Below the pieces are notes generated by a model. It was not told where the DNA came from. It made no database searches and saw only the letters and a list, made by a program, of their open reading frames with translations. From contig FR903634.1 of assembly GCA_000438115.1 (NCBI GenBank), positions 84,166-101,694 of the forward strand: DNA of 17,529 nucleotides, written 5' to 3'. A program made the translations under genes and the position numbers. This document shows positions 1-7,380 of the stretch, piece after piece; positions within the stretch are counted from its first letter, which is position 1, and each line of letters begins with the position of its first letter. The stretch is from Prevotella sp. CAG:617 (GTDB lineage Bacteria; Bacteroidota; Bacteroidia; Bacteroidales; Bacteroidaceae).

Positions 1-360
1 GCAGACTTTTTAGCACGTGTGGCTACTACATTACACGCGGAATGCCTCATGCACAACCGCCCAATCAACCGCCCAATCAGTCGAGTAGCCCTTTGCGGCG
101 GCGCCGGCGATTTTTTGCTCAATGAAGCCATTGAAGCACAGGCTGACGCCTTTATCACTGGTGAAATGCACTACCACCACTACTTTGGGCACGAAGACGA
201 CATTCAGATAGCCGTGACCGGACATTACCAAAGTGAGGTGCACACACTGCAGATTTTCCGTCGGATACTGCAGGAACAGTTCCCGACGCTGCGCATTGTA
301 GACACACGTCACAACACCAACCCCATTCATTACACAACACGCTCATTTGAAAGAAAATAA
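1..360 (+). CDS. Nif3-like dinuclear metal centre protein (3' part only)
   Basis: The gene enters the window already open; codons from base 1 are in frame and it ends in TAA, giving the last 119 residues. The text matches the C-terminal half of the Nif3/YbgI/YqfO (GTP cyclohydrolase I type 2-like) family: a VALCGGAGDFLL stretch, then ADAFITGEMHYHHYF, then GHYQSE, and a terminal TNPIHY motif. His75 and Glu79 (numbering from the first codon seen), in an HxxxE arrangement, fit the family's C-terminal metal ligands; the N-terminal ligands lie outside the window. Family members form hexameric rings with a two-metal site, and their cellular substrate is not settled. The next gene begins 20 nt downstream with no promoter visible, so the two are probably co-transcribed. 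The GTG at base 19 is internal, not a start. Confidence 0.93.
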   Translation, partial: ADFLARVATTLHAECLMHNRPINRPISRVALCGGAGDFLLNEAIEAQADAFITGEMHYHHYFGHEDDIQIAVTGHYQSEVHTLQIFRRILQEQFPTLRIVDTRHNTNPIHYTTRSFERK

Positions 361-380
361 TATTCGATAATTCTCAAATT

Positions 381-1196
381 ATGGCTACAAAGAAAAATGT
401 TGCGGACATTTCCGTGGAAGAAAAGCTGAAAGCGCTTTATCAACTTCAGACGATGCTTTCCGAAATTGACAAAATCAAGACCCTGCGCGGCGAACTCCCG
501 CTTGAGGTGCAGGACCTGGAAGACGAAATTGAAGGTCTGACTACACGTATCGGCAAATACGAAGAAGAAATCAAGGAACTTAATGCCGACATTGCAACCA
601 AAAAGGGAAACATCCAAACGGCTCAGGCCTCAGTAGAACGCTATAAGCAGCAACTGGACGACGTACGAAACAACCGCGAATACGACACCCTGTCGAAGGA
701 AATTGAATTCCAGACTCTCGAAATCCAGCTCCAGAACAAAAAAATTGGTGAAGCTCAGGAAAAAATAGCCAAAAAGCAGGAAGAAATCAAACAGAACCAG
801 GCTTTATTGGAAGAACGTCGCAATGATCTTGACATCAAGAAATCAGAACTTGACGAAATCATTTCCGAAACAAAAGCCGAAGAGGAAAAGCTTCGTGAAA
901 AGGCCAAAGCACTGGAAGTAACCATCGAGCCGCGCCTGCTGACAGCCTTCAAGCGCATTCGCCGCAACAGCCGCAACGGTTTGGGCATTGTTTACGTACA
1001 GCGCGATGCCTGCGGCGGTTGCTTCAACAAGATTCCGCCTCAGCGTCAACTGGACATCCGCATGCGCAAGAAAATCATTGTATGTGAATATTGCGGACGT
1101 ATCATGATTGACCCCGAACTGGCCGGAGTTGAAATTGAAGCTCCCAAAGAAAAGCCCAAACGCCGCCTGCGCAGCCGTAAGACGACCGAAGAATAA
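381..1196 (+). CDS. Coiled-coil protein with C-terminal C4 zinc ribbon (CT398-like)
   Basis: This 271-aa protein has a long, highly charged heptad-rich coiled coil (about residues 15-190), then a basic stretch and a C4 zinc ribbon with ligands Cys211, Cys214, Cys235 and Cys238 (CxxC-20-CxxC). It ends in a Lys/Arg-rich tail. This is the architecture of the bacterial zinc-ribbon family typified by Chlamydia CT398 (formerly DUF164), usually annotated 'C4-type zinc ribbon domain protein'. The CT398 protein has been linked to sigma-54 and the type III secretion apparatus, but for Bacteroidales the role is unknown. Its position directly after a Nif3 gene is a recurrent pairing for this family and suggests a shared process; that is inference. 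The ATG at 381 lies 20 nt after the upstream stop. No Shine-Dalgarno is visible, which is normal in Bacteroidetes. A strong terminator follows at 1227. Confidence 0.9.
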   Translation: MATKKNVADISVEEKLKALYQLQTMLSEIDKIKTLRGELPLEVQDLEDEIEGLTTRIGKYEEEIKELNADIATKKGNIQTAQASVERYKQQLDDVRNNREYDTLSKEIEFQTLEIQLQNKKIGEAQEKIAKKQEEIKQNQALLEERRNDLDIKKSELDEIISETKAEEEKLREKAKALEVTIEPRLLTAFKRIRRNSRNGLGIVYVQRDACGGCFNKIPPQRQLDIRMRKKIIVCEYCGRIMIDPELAGVEIEAPKEKPKRRLRSRKTTEE

Positions 1197-1226
1197 ACAG
1201 ACAATAATATTTTTCACCCCTTTTAC

Positions 1227-1273
1227 ATTGCCCTGCCGCCCAGAAAATCTTTCTGCACCGGCCGGGCAATTTT
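1227..1273 (+). terminator. Intrinsic terminator with nested double stem
   Basis: Arms 1227-1238 and 1259-1270 pair over 12 positions with one mismatch (ATTGCCCTGCCG with CGGCCGGGCAAT). Inside them a second perfect 6-bp stem, CAGAAA (1241-1246) with TTTCTG (1250-1255), closes on a 3-nt loop. The T at 1270 and TTT at 1271-1273 form a short T tract. It sits 30 nt after the zinc-ribbon stop codon and should end the nif3-zinc ribbon transcript. Confidence 0.8.
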
Positions 1274-1494
1274 CGTATCTGTCTGACATACTTCTCCAAT
1301 AAGAATTGGCGCAACAAGGCGGCACTTTCGGAAAGTAACTTCCGACTCAAGAACTACAAGGTGCCGGAAAAAACAGAAAAGAATCCGACCTTTTTTCCTC
1401 AACCACTTGCCGCTCTTATGCCCCCGTTTCATCAGCAAGGAAAAACAATCGCATCAACCATCCCCCCGGGTTTACTTTAAAAAAGCATATTTTG
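1274..1494. other. Non-coding spacer upstream of mfd
   Basis: About 220 nt with no convincing gene on either strand; short open frames here have no recognisable protein content. It holds a perfect 6+1+6 palindrome (ACTTTCGGAAAGT, 1324-1336) and a CCGGAA...AATCCGACCTT segment (1364-1392) that reappears in the spacer before pgi. The function of both is unknown. Confidence 0.5.
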
Positions 1495-1526
1495 CTTGTT
1501 TCTTCGACCGGCTTGCCGTAACTTTG
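1495..1526 (+). promoter_or_regulatory. mfd promoter (Bacteroidetes sigma-ABfr type)
   Basis: TAACTTTG at 1519-1526 matches the -7 consensus TAnnTTTG. CTTG at 1495-1498 lies 20 nt upstream, close to the -33 TTTG consensus. The predicted start of transcription is around 1531-1535, only a few bases before the mfd ATG at 1537. Confidence 0.72.
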
Positions 1527-1536
1527 TGTTCCAGAT

Positions 1537-4500
1537 ATGGAACTACAAGAAATAGCTCAACTTTACGCAGGTACAGAGGAAGTATCTGCGCTGGGACGTA
1601 TGGTAAGAGACCCCAAACTCAAGGTATTTTTTCTCGATGGGGCCAAAGCCTCGTCGGCTGCCGTATTGTTTGCGGGGCTGGCCCGTTCAGAGCAGGCCGG
1701 ACAGCATATATTGGTATTCGTCCTCGACGACGAGGAAGCAGCCGGATATTTCTATCATGACCTGGTGCAGCTTTCAGCTTCCGACGAAAATATTCTGTTT
1801 TTCCCTTCGTCTTTCCGACGCGCCGTAAAATACGGACAACGAGATTCTGCCAACGAAATTCTTCGTACAGAGGTTTTAGGACGTATCTCCTCTCCGCAAG
1901 CGTCCAGCAGCCCGCTGTATCTGGTGACTTATCCCGACGCCATAGTTGAAAAGGTCACTTCAAAAGAGACCCTGAACGAGCATCTGCTGCACCTGCAAAC
2001 CGGCGAGGCCCATAATCTGACCCAACTGGAACAGCGCCTGCAGGATTTAGGATTCCGCCGCCGTGACTACGTGTACGAACCGGGCGAATATGCCGTCAGA
2101 GGAAGCATTCTCGACATTTATTCCTATACCTACGAGCAACCATTCCGTATCGACTTTTTCGGTGACGACATCGAATCCATCCGCACATTTGAAGTCGAAA
2201 CCCAACTGTCCGGAAAAAAGCTGGACAGCATCAATGTCATTCCTGACATGGGCGGACAAACTTCCGGAAAGCGGAACATGGCCCAACTGCTTCCCAAAGA
2301 AACGATATGGGTGTTCCACGACTATCAGCTGGCCATCGACCGGGCCAAAATAATCAGTGAACAAGGCTTTACCGCACAGGCCGGGCTGGATGCCGGCGAG
2401 GAGGCAAATGCCCTGAAAGCCTCTGAATGGCTTACTCCTGCCCACGAAATCGAAAAGGAATGGAGCGCATTCAGGCGCATCGAAACAGGCAGCCACTGCT
2501 CTACCGACGCCCCCGACGCCGTATGCCGTATCGACATCGAGCCACAGCCTCTTTTTCACAAAAATTTCGACCTGGTACGCTCCAGTTTCCGGCAATATCT
2601 GGACAACGGTCTGCAACTCTACATCCTCTCCGACAGCGCAAAGCAACAGGAGCGTCTACACGATATTTTCGAAGAGACCAACGACCGGTTTCCCTTTATT
2701 TCCGTATCGAAAACGTTGCACGAAGGTTTCATCGACCGCCGCCGAAAAGGCTGTTTCTTCACCGACCATCAGATATTTGACCGTTTTTACAAATACAACC
2801 TGCGCAGCGACCGTGCACGCAGCGGAAAGGTAGCACTCAGCCTGAAAGAGCTACTGCAGTTTGAACCCGGCGACTACGTAGTACACATTGACCACGGTAT
2901 CGGAAAATTTGCCGGACTGGTACGCATGCCTTCGGCCGACGGTTCGACGCAGGAGATGATGAAACTGACTTACCGCAACGACGATGTCGTACTGGTATCC
3001 ATACACTCGCTCCACAAAGTCAGCAAATACAAGGGCAGGGAAGGCGAACCGCCCACGCTGAGCCACCTGGGCACGGGGGCCTGGGAAAAGATGAAGGACC
3101 GCACCAAGAAAAAAATCAAGGATATTGCACGCGACCTCATCAAGCTCTACTCCAAACGCCTGCAGGAAAAAGGATTCAGTTTTTCACCCGATTCGTTTTT
3201 GCAGCACGAACTGGAAGCCAGTTTTATTTATGAAGACACGCCAGACCAGCTGCGTGTAACACAGGAGGTAAAGGCCGACATGGAGCGCGACCGCCCCATG
3301 GACCGCCTGGTATGTGGCGACGTAGGCTTCGGCAAGACTGAAATTGCCGTTCGCGCCGCCTTCAAGGCTGCGTGTGACAACAAACAGGTGGCCGTAATGG
3401 TACCGACAACCGTACTGGCCCTGCAACACTTCAAGACATTTCAGAAACGTTTGAAGAATTTTCCGGTACGCGTGGACTATCTCAGCCGTGCGCGCAGTTC
3501 GGCCGACACGCGACAAGTATTGAAAGACCTGCAAGAAGGAAAAATCAACATCATTATCGGCACTCACAAACTGATTGGCAAACAGGTCAAATTCCACGAC
3601 CTGGGACTGCTCATCATTGATGAAGAGCAGAAATTCGGTGTTGCCGTAAAAGAAAAACTACGCCAGCTGAAAGCCAACATCGACACACTGACCATGTCGG
3701 CCACCCCAATCCCGCGTACGCTGCAATTCTCCCTGATGGGGGCACGTGACTTTTCGGTCATCCAGACGCCGCCGCCCAACCGCCGCCCTATCCAAACGGA
3801 AATACACACCTTTGGCCACGAAATCATTGCCGAAGCCATTAACTTTGAAATGAGCCGCAACGGACAGACCTATATCGTATCGCCCCGCATATCGTCGCTG
3901 CCACACATCGCCAACCTGATTCACCAATACGTGCCCGACGCCCGTGTGGCCATCGGACATGGGCAAATGTCTCCGGCCGAACTTGAAAAAATCATTATCG
4001 GTTTTGTCAACTATGACTACGACGTGCTGGTATGCACCACCATCGTAGAAAACGGCGTGGACATACCGAACGCCAACACCATACTGATTGACGGAGCACA
4101 GCACTTCGGATTGTCGGACCTTCATCAAATGCGCGGCCGCGTGGGGCGCAGTGACAAAAAAGCTTTCTGCTATCTGCTGGCCCCACCTCTGGCACAACTC
4201 AACGAGGAGTCACGACGCAGGTTGCAGGCCCTTGAAAACTTCAGCGACCTGGGCAGCGGCATTCATATTGCCATGCAAGACCTTGATATTCGGGGGGCAG
4301 GTAATCTGCTGGGAGCAGAACAAAGTGGGTTTATTGTTGATTTGGGATACGAGACCTACCGGAAAATCCTGTCGGAGGCTGTAAATGAACTGAAAAATGA
4401 CGAATTTGCCGACCTTTATGCCGACGAGCTGAAAGCCAATGCCTTAAATGGCGAAATGTTTGTCGATGAAAGTTCGGTTGAATGTGATTTGAAGGCCTTT

Positions 4501-4932
4501 TTGCCTGAAACTTATGTTCCCGGAAGCGGTGAACGAATGATGCTCTACCGTGAACTGGACAGCATGTCTACCGACGAACAGGTGGAAGCATTCGGAAAAA
4601 GGCTGGTAGACCGTTTCGGTCCGATTCCACCTGCGGGTGAAGAATTATTACGCATCGTCAAGCTACGACGGCTCGCCCGCCAGTTGGGCATTGAGCGCAT
4701 CTCTCTCAAGAACAAACGCATGACGCTCTATTTCGTAAGTCGAAATGACAGTCCGTATTACCAAAGCAAGACCTTTGAAAAAATTATCGGTTATGCCATG
4801 TCACACGTACGTGAATGCGCCCTGGGCGAACAAAACGGGAAGCGTCGGATGCGCATCAATTCCGTCGGCAGTGTTAGTCAGGCCATAGAAATTCTGGAAA
4901 ATATCATGTCGCAACCGTTACCCAATGATTAA
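1537..4932 (+). CDS. mfd: Transcription-repair coupling factor Mfd
   Basis: This 1131-aa superfamily 2 translocase removes RNA polymerase stalled at DNA lesions and recruits UvrA, coupling nucleotide excision repair to transcription in the cytoplasm. Domains in order: UvrB-like N-terminal module (about 1-330, with the YVYEPGEYAVRGSILDIY strand region near 180); RNA polymerase interaction domain (about 440-515, with DYVVHIDHGIGKF); helicase lobe 1 with Walker A GFGKT (Lys600) and DEEQ box 695-698; lobe 2 with RGRVGRS (866-872); TRG motif (about 895-930, ending RGAGNLLG); and the C-terminal D7 autoinhibitory domain (about 960-1110). Length is normal for the family. The ATG at 1537 is chosen because residues just after it (LQEIAQLYAG...) fit the family's N-terminus. 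The promoter places the transcript start almost at the ATG, so the mRNA is near-leaderless. The gene is flanked by terminators and is probably monocistronic. Confidence 0.98.
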   Translation: MELQEIAQLYAGTEEVSALGRMVRDPKLKVFFLDGAKASSAAVLFAGLARSEQAGQHILVFVLDDEEAAGYFYHDLVQLSASDENILFFPSSFRRAVKYGQRDSANEILRTEVLGRISSPQASSSPLYLVTYPDAIVEKVTSKETLNEHLLHLQTGEAHNLTQLEQRLQDLGFRRRDYVYEPGEYAVRGSILDIYSYTYEQPFRIDFFGDDIESIRTFEVETQLSGKKLDSINVIPDMGGQTSGKRNMAQLLPKETIWVFHDYQLAIDRAKIISEQGFTAQAGLDAGEEANALKASEWLTPAHEIEKEWSAFRRIETGSHCSTDAPDAVCRIDIEPQPLFHKNFDLVRSSFRQYLDNGLQLYILSDSAKQQERLHDIFEETNDRFPFISVSKTLHEGFIDRRRKGCFFTDHQIFDRFYKYNLRSDRARSGKVALSLKELLQFEPGDYVVHIDHGIGKFAGLVRMPSADGSTQEMMKLTYRNDDVVLVSIHSLHKVSKYKGREGEPPTLSHLGTGAWEKMKDRTKKKIKDIARDLIKLYSKRLQEKGFSFSPDSFLQHELEASFIYEDTPDQLRVTQEVKADMERDRPMDRLVCGDVGFGKTEIAVRAAFKAACDNKQVAVMVPTTVLALQHFKTFQKRLKNFPVRVDYLSRARSSADTRQVLKDLQEGKINIIIGTHKLIGKQVKFHDLGLLIIDEEQKFGVAVKEKLRQLKANIDTLTMSATPIPRTLQFSLMGARDFSVIQTPPPNRRPIQTEIHTFGHEIIAEAINFEMSRNGQTYIVSPRISSLPHIANLIHQYVPDARVAIGHGQMSPAELEKIIIGFVNYDYDVLVCTTIVENGVDIPNANTILIDGAQHFGLSDLHQMRGRVGRSDKKAFCYLLAPPLAQLNEESRRRLQALENFSDLGSGIHIAMQDLDIRGAGNLLGAEQSGFIVDLGYETYRKILSEAVNELKNDEFADLYADELKANALNGEMFVDESSVECDLKAFLPETYVPGSGERMMLYRELDSMSTDEQVEAFGKRLVDRFGPIPPAGEELLRIVKLRRLARQLGIERISLKNKRMTLYFVSRNDSPYYQSKTFEKIIGYAMSHVRECALGEQNGKRRMRINSVGSVSQAIEILENIMSQPLPND

Positions 4933-4990
4933 AAGGAAACGCGCTCTTTATACAGCGCAGACAACTTTCACGTAACGAATAAATATGCTA

Positions 4991-5031
4991 CAGGCACAAG
5001 GCTCACTCCAGGCCTTGTGCCTGCAGTTTTT
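4991..5031 (+). terminator. mfd terminator, shared with the convergent minus-strand gene
   Basis: A perfect 12-bp stem, CAGGCACAAGGC (4991-5002) with GCCTTGTGCCTG (5012-5023), has a 9-nt loop and is followed on the plus strand by CAG and five T (5027-5031). It terminates mfd. The loop begins with the stop codon of the minus-strand gene (TGA, complement of 5003-5005), so the right arm is coding sequence of that gene. On the minus strand the bases after the hairpin (TAGCATATTTATT) are only moderately T-rich, so termination in that direction is less certain. Confidence 0.85.
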
Positions 5032-5248
5032 CCCGCAGCCTGAACAACAGGCAGAATGTAGCTCCGTAAGTAGGATTGTCGTGATGCAACTCAATCATCT
5101 CCTTTTCTGCCAAAATAAAATCATGCATGTTGGAAATATGCACTCCCGGCAAAAGGTCAAACTCTTTCGGCAGCTTATCCTGCCGCGCATCAAACCAGGC
5201 TACAAGTTCTGAAAGTTCAGCGTCTGTATATACTTTTTTATATTCCAT
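5003..5248 (-). CDS. Small conserved-type protein, DUF6965-like
   Basis: This is an 81-aa acidic protein starting MEYKKVYTDAELSELVAWFD and ending KLQAQGLE. The open frame extends 29 codons further upstream, but I choose the ATG at 5248: the extra stretch overlaps a clear promoter, and the text from MEYKK on has the hallmarks of small Bacteroidetes proteins. The pattern of an N-terminal helix, LPKEFDLLPGVHISNMHDFI, an asparagine-containing turn and a final LLFRLREKL helix resembles DUF6965, a family of unknown function; I assign this from memory of the pattern, without a search. No signal peptide or membrane segment is visible. It is convergent with mfd, divergent from lysS and has its own promoter. 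Its last codons form one arm of the shared terminator. Confidence 0.72.
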   Translation of the reverse strand: MEYKKVYTDAELSELVAWFDARQDKLPKEFDLLPGVHISNMHDFILAEKEMIELHHDNPTYGATFCLLFRLREKLQAQGLE

Positions 5249-5282
5249 ACCAAGTGTATCTATGCTAAAATATGATGAGATG

Positions 5283-5314
5283 CAAACATACAACTTTTCA
5301 GGCAAAGCAACAAA
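5283..5314 (-). promoter_or_regulatory. Promoter of the small minus-strand gene
   Basis: Read on the minus strand, TTTG (complement of 5311-5314), exactly 20 nt, then TATGTTTG (complement of 5283-5290): a perfect match to the Bacteroidetes -33/-7 consensus. The predicted start is near 5276, giving a leader of about 28 nt before the ATG at 5248. This promoter is the main reason for choosing the shorter start of the gene. Confidence 0.75.
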
Positions 5315-5401
5315 CCGCAATTGGCAAAGTAACAAAAAAAGAAAGAACTTGGAGGCATTCTCTCCGTTTTCTGACGTAACAAAGGAAGTATCTGTACTCC
5401 G

Positions 5402-5417
5402 CCTTTGAAAACAAAGG
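5402..5417. repeat. Small perfect hairpin between divergent promoters
   Basis: CCTTTG (5402-5407) and CAAAGG (5412-5417) are perfect inverted repeats around AAAA, in the 280-nt region between the minus-strand small gene and lysS. It could be an operator or chance; nothing else is recognised in this spacer apart from the two promoters. Confidence 0.3.
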
Positions 5418-5472
5418 TTACCGGAACTGCTTCAACAAGAAGAAACTGATTATCCAATAACTCTACTTCATT

Positions 5473-5504
5473 TTTCCGTATATCACTTTTTATTAGTAAC
5501 TTTG
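5473..5504 (+). promoter_or_regulatory. lysS promoter
   Basis: TAACTTTG at 5497-5504 matches the -7 element. TTTC at 5473-5476 lies 20 nt upstream as a near-match to the -33 TTTG. The predicted start around 5510 gives a leader of about 18 nt. No T-box or other long leader is present in front of this aminoacyl-tRNA synthetase gene. Confidence 0.62.
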
Positions 5505-5528
5505 CCCAATAATATATAAAGCAACCCT

Positions 5529-7253
5529 ATGAATGTACTTGAATTAAGTGAACAAGAAATAAACAGACGCCACGCGTTAGAAGAGTTACGCAAGATAGGC
5601 ATCAACCCTTACCCCGCAGAAGAATTCCCGACAAACGCATTCTCCGTAGATATCAAAAATGAATTTACAGAAGAAGGTGAGCCCCGCCAGGTGAGCATTG
5701 CCGGCCGCATAATGAGCAGACGTATTATGGGTAAAGCCAGCTTTATCGAATTGCAGGACTCAAAAGGCAGAATTCAAGTTTACATCACTCGTGACGATAT
5801 TTGCCCGGACGAAAACAAAGACCTTTATAATACGGTATTCAAGAAATTAATGGACTTGGGCGACTTTGTAGGTATCAACGGTTTCGTGTTCAAAACGCAG
5901 ACCGGTGAAATCAGCGTACATGCCCAATCACTGAAATTACTTGCCAAAAGTTTAAAGCCACTCCCTATCGTCAAGCAAAAAGACGGCGTGGTTTACGACT
6001 CTTTCGAAGATCCGGAATTACGTTACCGTCAGCGCTACGTTGATTTAATTGTAAACAACGGCGTTAAGGAAACCTTTATCAAAAGAGCGCAGGTAATCAA
6101 AACCCTGCGCCGCGTATTGGACGAAGCCGGATATACCGAAGTGGAAACCCCAATACTGCAAGGTATTCCGGGAGGAGCAAGTGCACGTCCTTTTATCACG
6201 CATCATAATACGCTCGACGTTGATTTATATTTACGCATTGCTACCGAGCTGTATCTGAAAAGGCTGATAGTCGGTGGTTTTGAAGGCGTTTATGAAATCG
6301 GCAAGAACTTCCGCAATGAAGGTATGGACAAATTCCACAATCCGGAATTTACCTGTATGGAACTTTACGTACAGTATAAGGACTATAATTGGATGATGTC
6401 CTTCACCGAAAAGCTGCTGGAAACCATCTGTCTGGAAGTCAACGGTACAACAGAAGTTGAATTCGGCGGAAACAAGATAAGTTTCAAAGCGCCATACAAA
6501 CGCCTCCCGATCTTAGATGCCATTAAAGAAAAAACCGGCTATGACCTGAACGGAAAAACAGAAGATGAAATCCGGGAAATCTGCCATGCCCTCAATCTGG
6601 AAATCGATGATACCATGGGCAAGGGCAAGCTCATTGATGAAATCTTCGGAGAGTTCTGTGAAGGAACATTCATTCAGCCTACATTTATTACCGATTATCC
6701 GGTAGAAATGAGTCCGCTGACAAAAATGCACCGCAGCAAACCAGGACTGACAGAACGGTTTGAATTGATGATTGGTGGAAAAGAAGCCGCAAACGCATAT
6801 AGCGAACTTAATGATCCGCTTGATCAGGAAATACGTTTCCAGGATCAGCTCAGACTTAGCGAGAAAGGAGATGATGAGGCAATGTTCATTGATCAGGACT
6901 TTCTGAGAGCCCTGCAATACGGAATGCCTCCCACCTCAGGTATCGGAATTGGCATTGACCGTCTGACCATGCTCATTACCGGACAGCCTACCATACAGGA
7001 AGTCCTGCTTTTCCCACAAATGCGTCCTGAGAAAAAAGCTCCGCGTGACTCTGTTGAAAAATATACAGAAATTGGCGTGACCGAAGAAATTGTCCCCATT
7101 CTGCAGAAAGCCGGATACAATTTGGTAAACGACATGGCGGGCGGAAATCCTCAGAAAATACAGCAACAAATCGGCGAAATTATCAAGAAGTACAAACTGG
7201 AAGTAAAGAAGCCCAGTGTAGACGAAATAGCCGCCTGGATTGAAAAATTATAA
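5529..7253 (+). CDS. lysS: Lysyl-tRNA synthetase, class II
   Basis: This 574-aa class II aminoacyl-tRNA synthetase charges tRNA-Lys with lysine in the cytoplasm. The N-terminal OB-fold anticodon-binding domain (about 50-150) includes VSIAGRIMSRRIMGKASFIELQD. The catalytic core has motif 1 around residues 185-215 (ETPILQGIPGGASARPF), motif 2 FRNEGMD (Arg262, Glu264) and motif 3 GIGIGIDRLTML (Arg478). After motif 3 comes an extension of about 70 residues (EEIVPILQKAGYN... to AAWIEKL), longer than in E. coli LysS but, from memory, typical of Bacteroidetes LysRS. The start at 5529 fits the family N-terminus (ELSEQEINRRHALEEL). It begins the probable lysS-gpsA-phosphatase unit; a 127-nt spacer with a long hairpin precedes gpsA. 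Confidence 0.98.
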   Translation: MNVLELSEQEINRRHALEELRKIGINPYPAEEFPTNAFSVDIKNEFTEEGEPRQVSIAGRIMSRRIMGKASFIELQDSKGRIQVYITRDDICPDENKDLYNTVFKKLMDLGDFVGINGFVFKTQTGEISVHAQSLKLLAKSLKPLPIVKQKDGVVYDSFEDPELRYRQRYVDLIVNNGVKETFIKRAQVIKTLRRVLDEAGYTEVETPILQGIPGGASARPFITHHNTLDVDLYLRIATELYLKRLIVGGFEGVYEIGKNFRNEGMDKFHNPEFTCMELYVQYKDYNWMMSFTEKLLETICLEVNGTTEVEFGGNKISFKAPYKRLPILDAIKEKTGYDLNGKTEDEIREICHALNLEIDDTMGKGKLIDEIFGEFCEGTFIQPTFITDYPVEMSPLTKMHRSKPGLTERFELMIGGKEAANAYSELNDPLDQEIRFQDQLRLSEKGDDEAMFIDQDFLRALQYGMPPTSGIGIGIDRLTMLITGQPTIQEVLLFPQMRPEKKAPRDSVEKYTEIGVTEEIVPILQKAGYNLVNDMAGGNPQKIQQQIGEIIKKYKLEVKKPSVDEIAAWIEKL

Positions 7254-7263
7254 TGTAAGAAAA

Positions 7264-7353
7264 AGAGAAAAGCTCATCTTTACTTTTATTCAAGTTGCAC
7301 GTATCAAACCGTGCGACTTATAAAAATAAAGAAGTAAGTATGAGTTTTTCTCT
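7264..7353 (+). repeat. Long imperfect hairpin in the lysS-gpsA spacer
   Basis: The outer stem pairs 7264-7277 with 7340-7353 over 14 bp with one G-T pair (AGAGAAAAGCTCAT with ATGAGTTTTTCTCT). The middle section (7278-7290 with 7325-7338) pairs with bulges. The inner stem pairs 7292-7301 with 7310-7319 (one G-T type pair), closing on an 8-nt loop. The whole 90-nt element fills most of the spacer. No TAnnTTTG promoter lies between it and gpsA, so gpsA transcription should pass through it. It could be an attenuator, an RNA processing site or a stabilising structure. Confidence 0.65.
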
Positions 7354-7380
7354 CATTCATTAATCATTACACGAACGAAT

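Noticed and set aside
1223..1438. 71-codon minus-strand frame in the spacer before mfd
   Set aside because: It covers a terminator, is rich in Lys/Arg/Phe without motif content, and has no promoter.
2047..2646. 199-codon minus-strand open frame opposite mfd (similar ones at 3184-3597 and 3658-4197)
   Set aside because: Antisense to conserved Mfd domains, Cys/His/Val-rich shadow composition, no promoter or family resemblance.
5249..5335. Longer form of the small minus-strand protein (29 extra residues)
   Set aside because: The extension overlaps a perfect promoter and its predicted start site, so it cannot be translated from that transcript.
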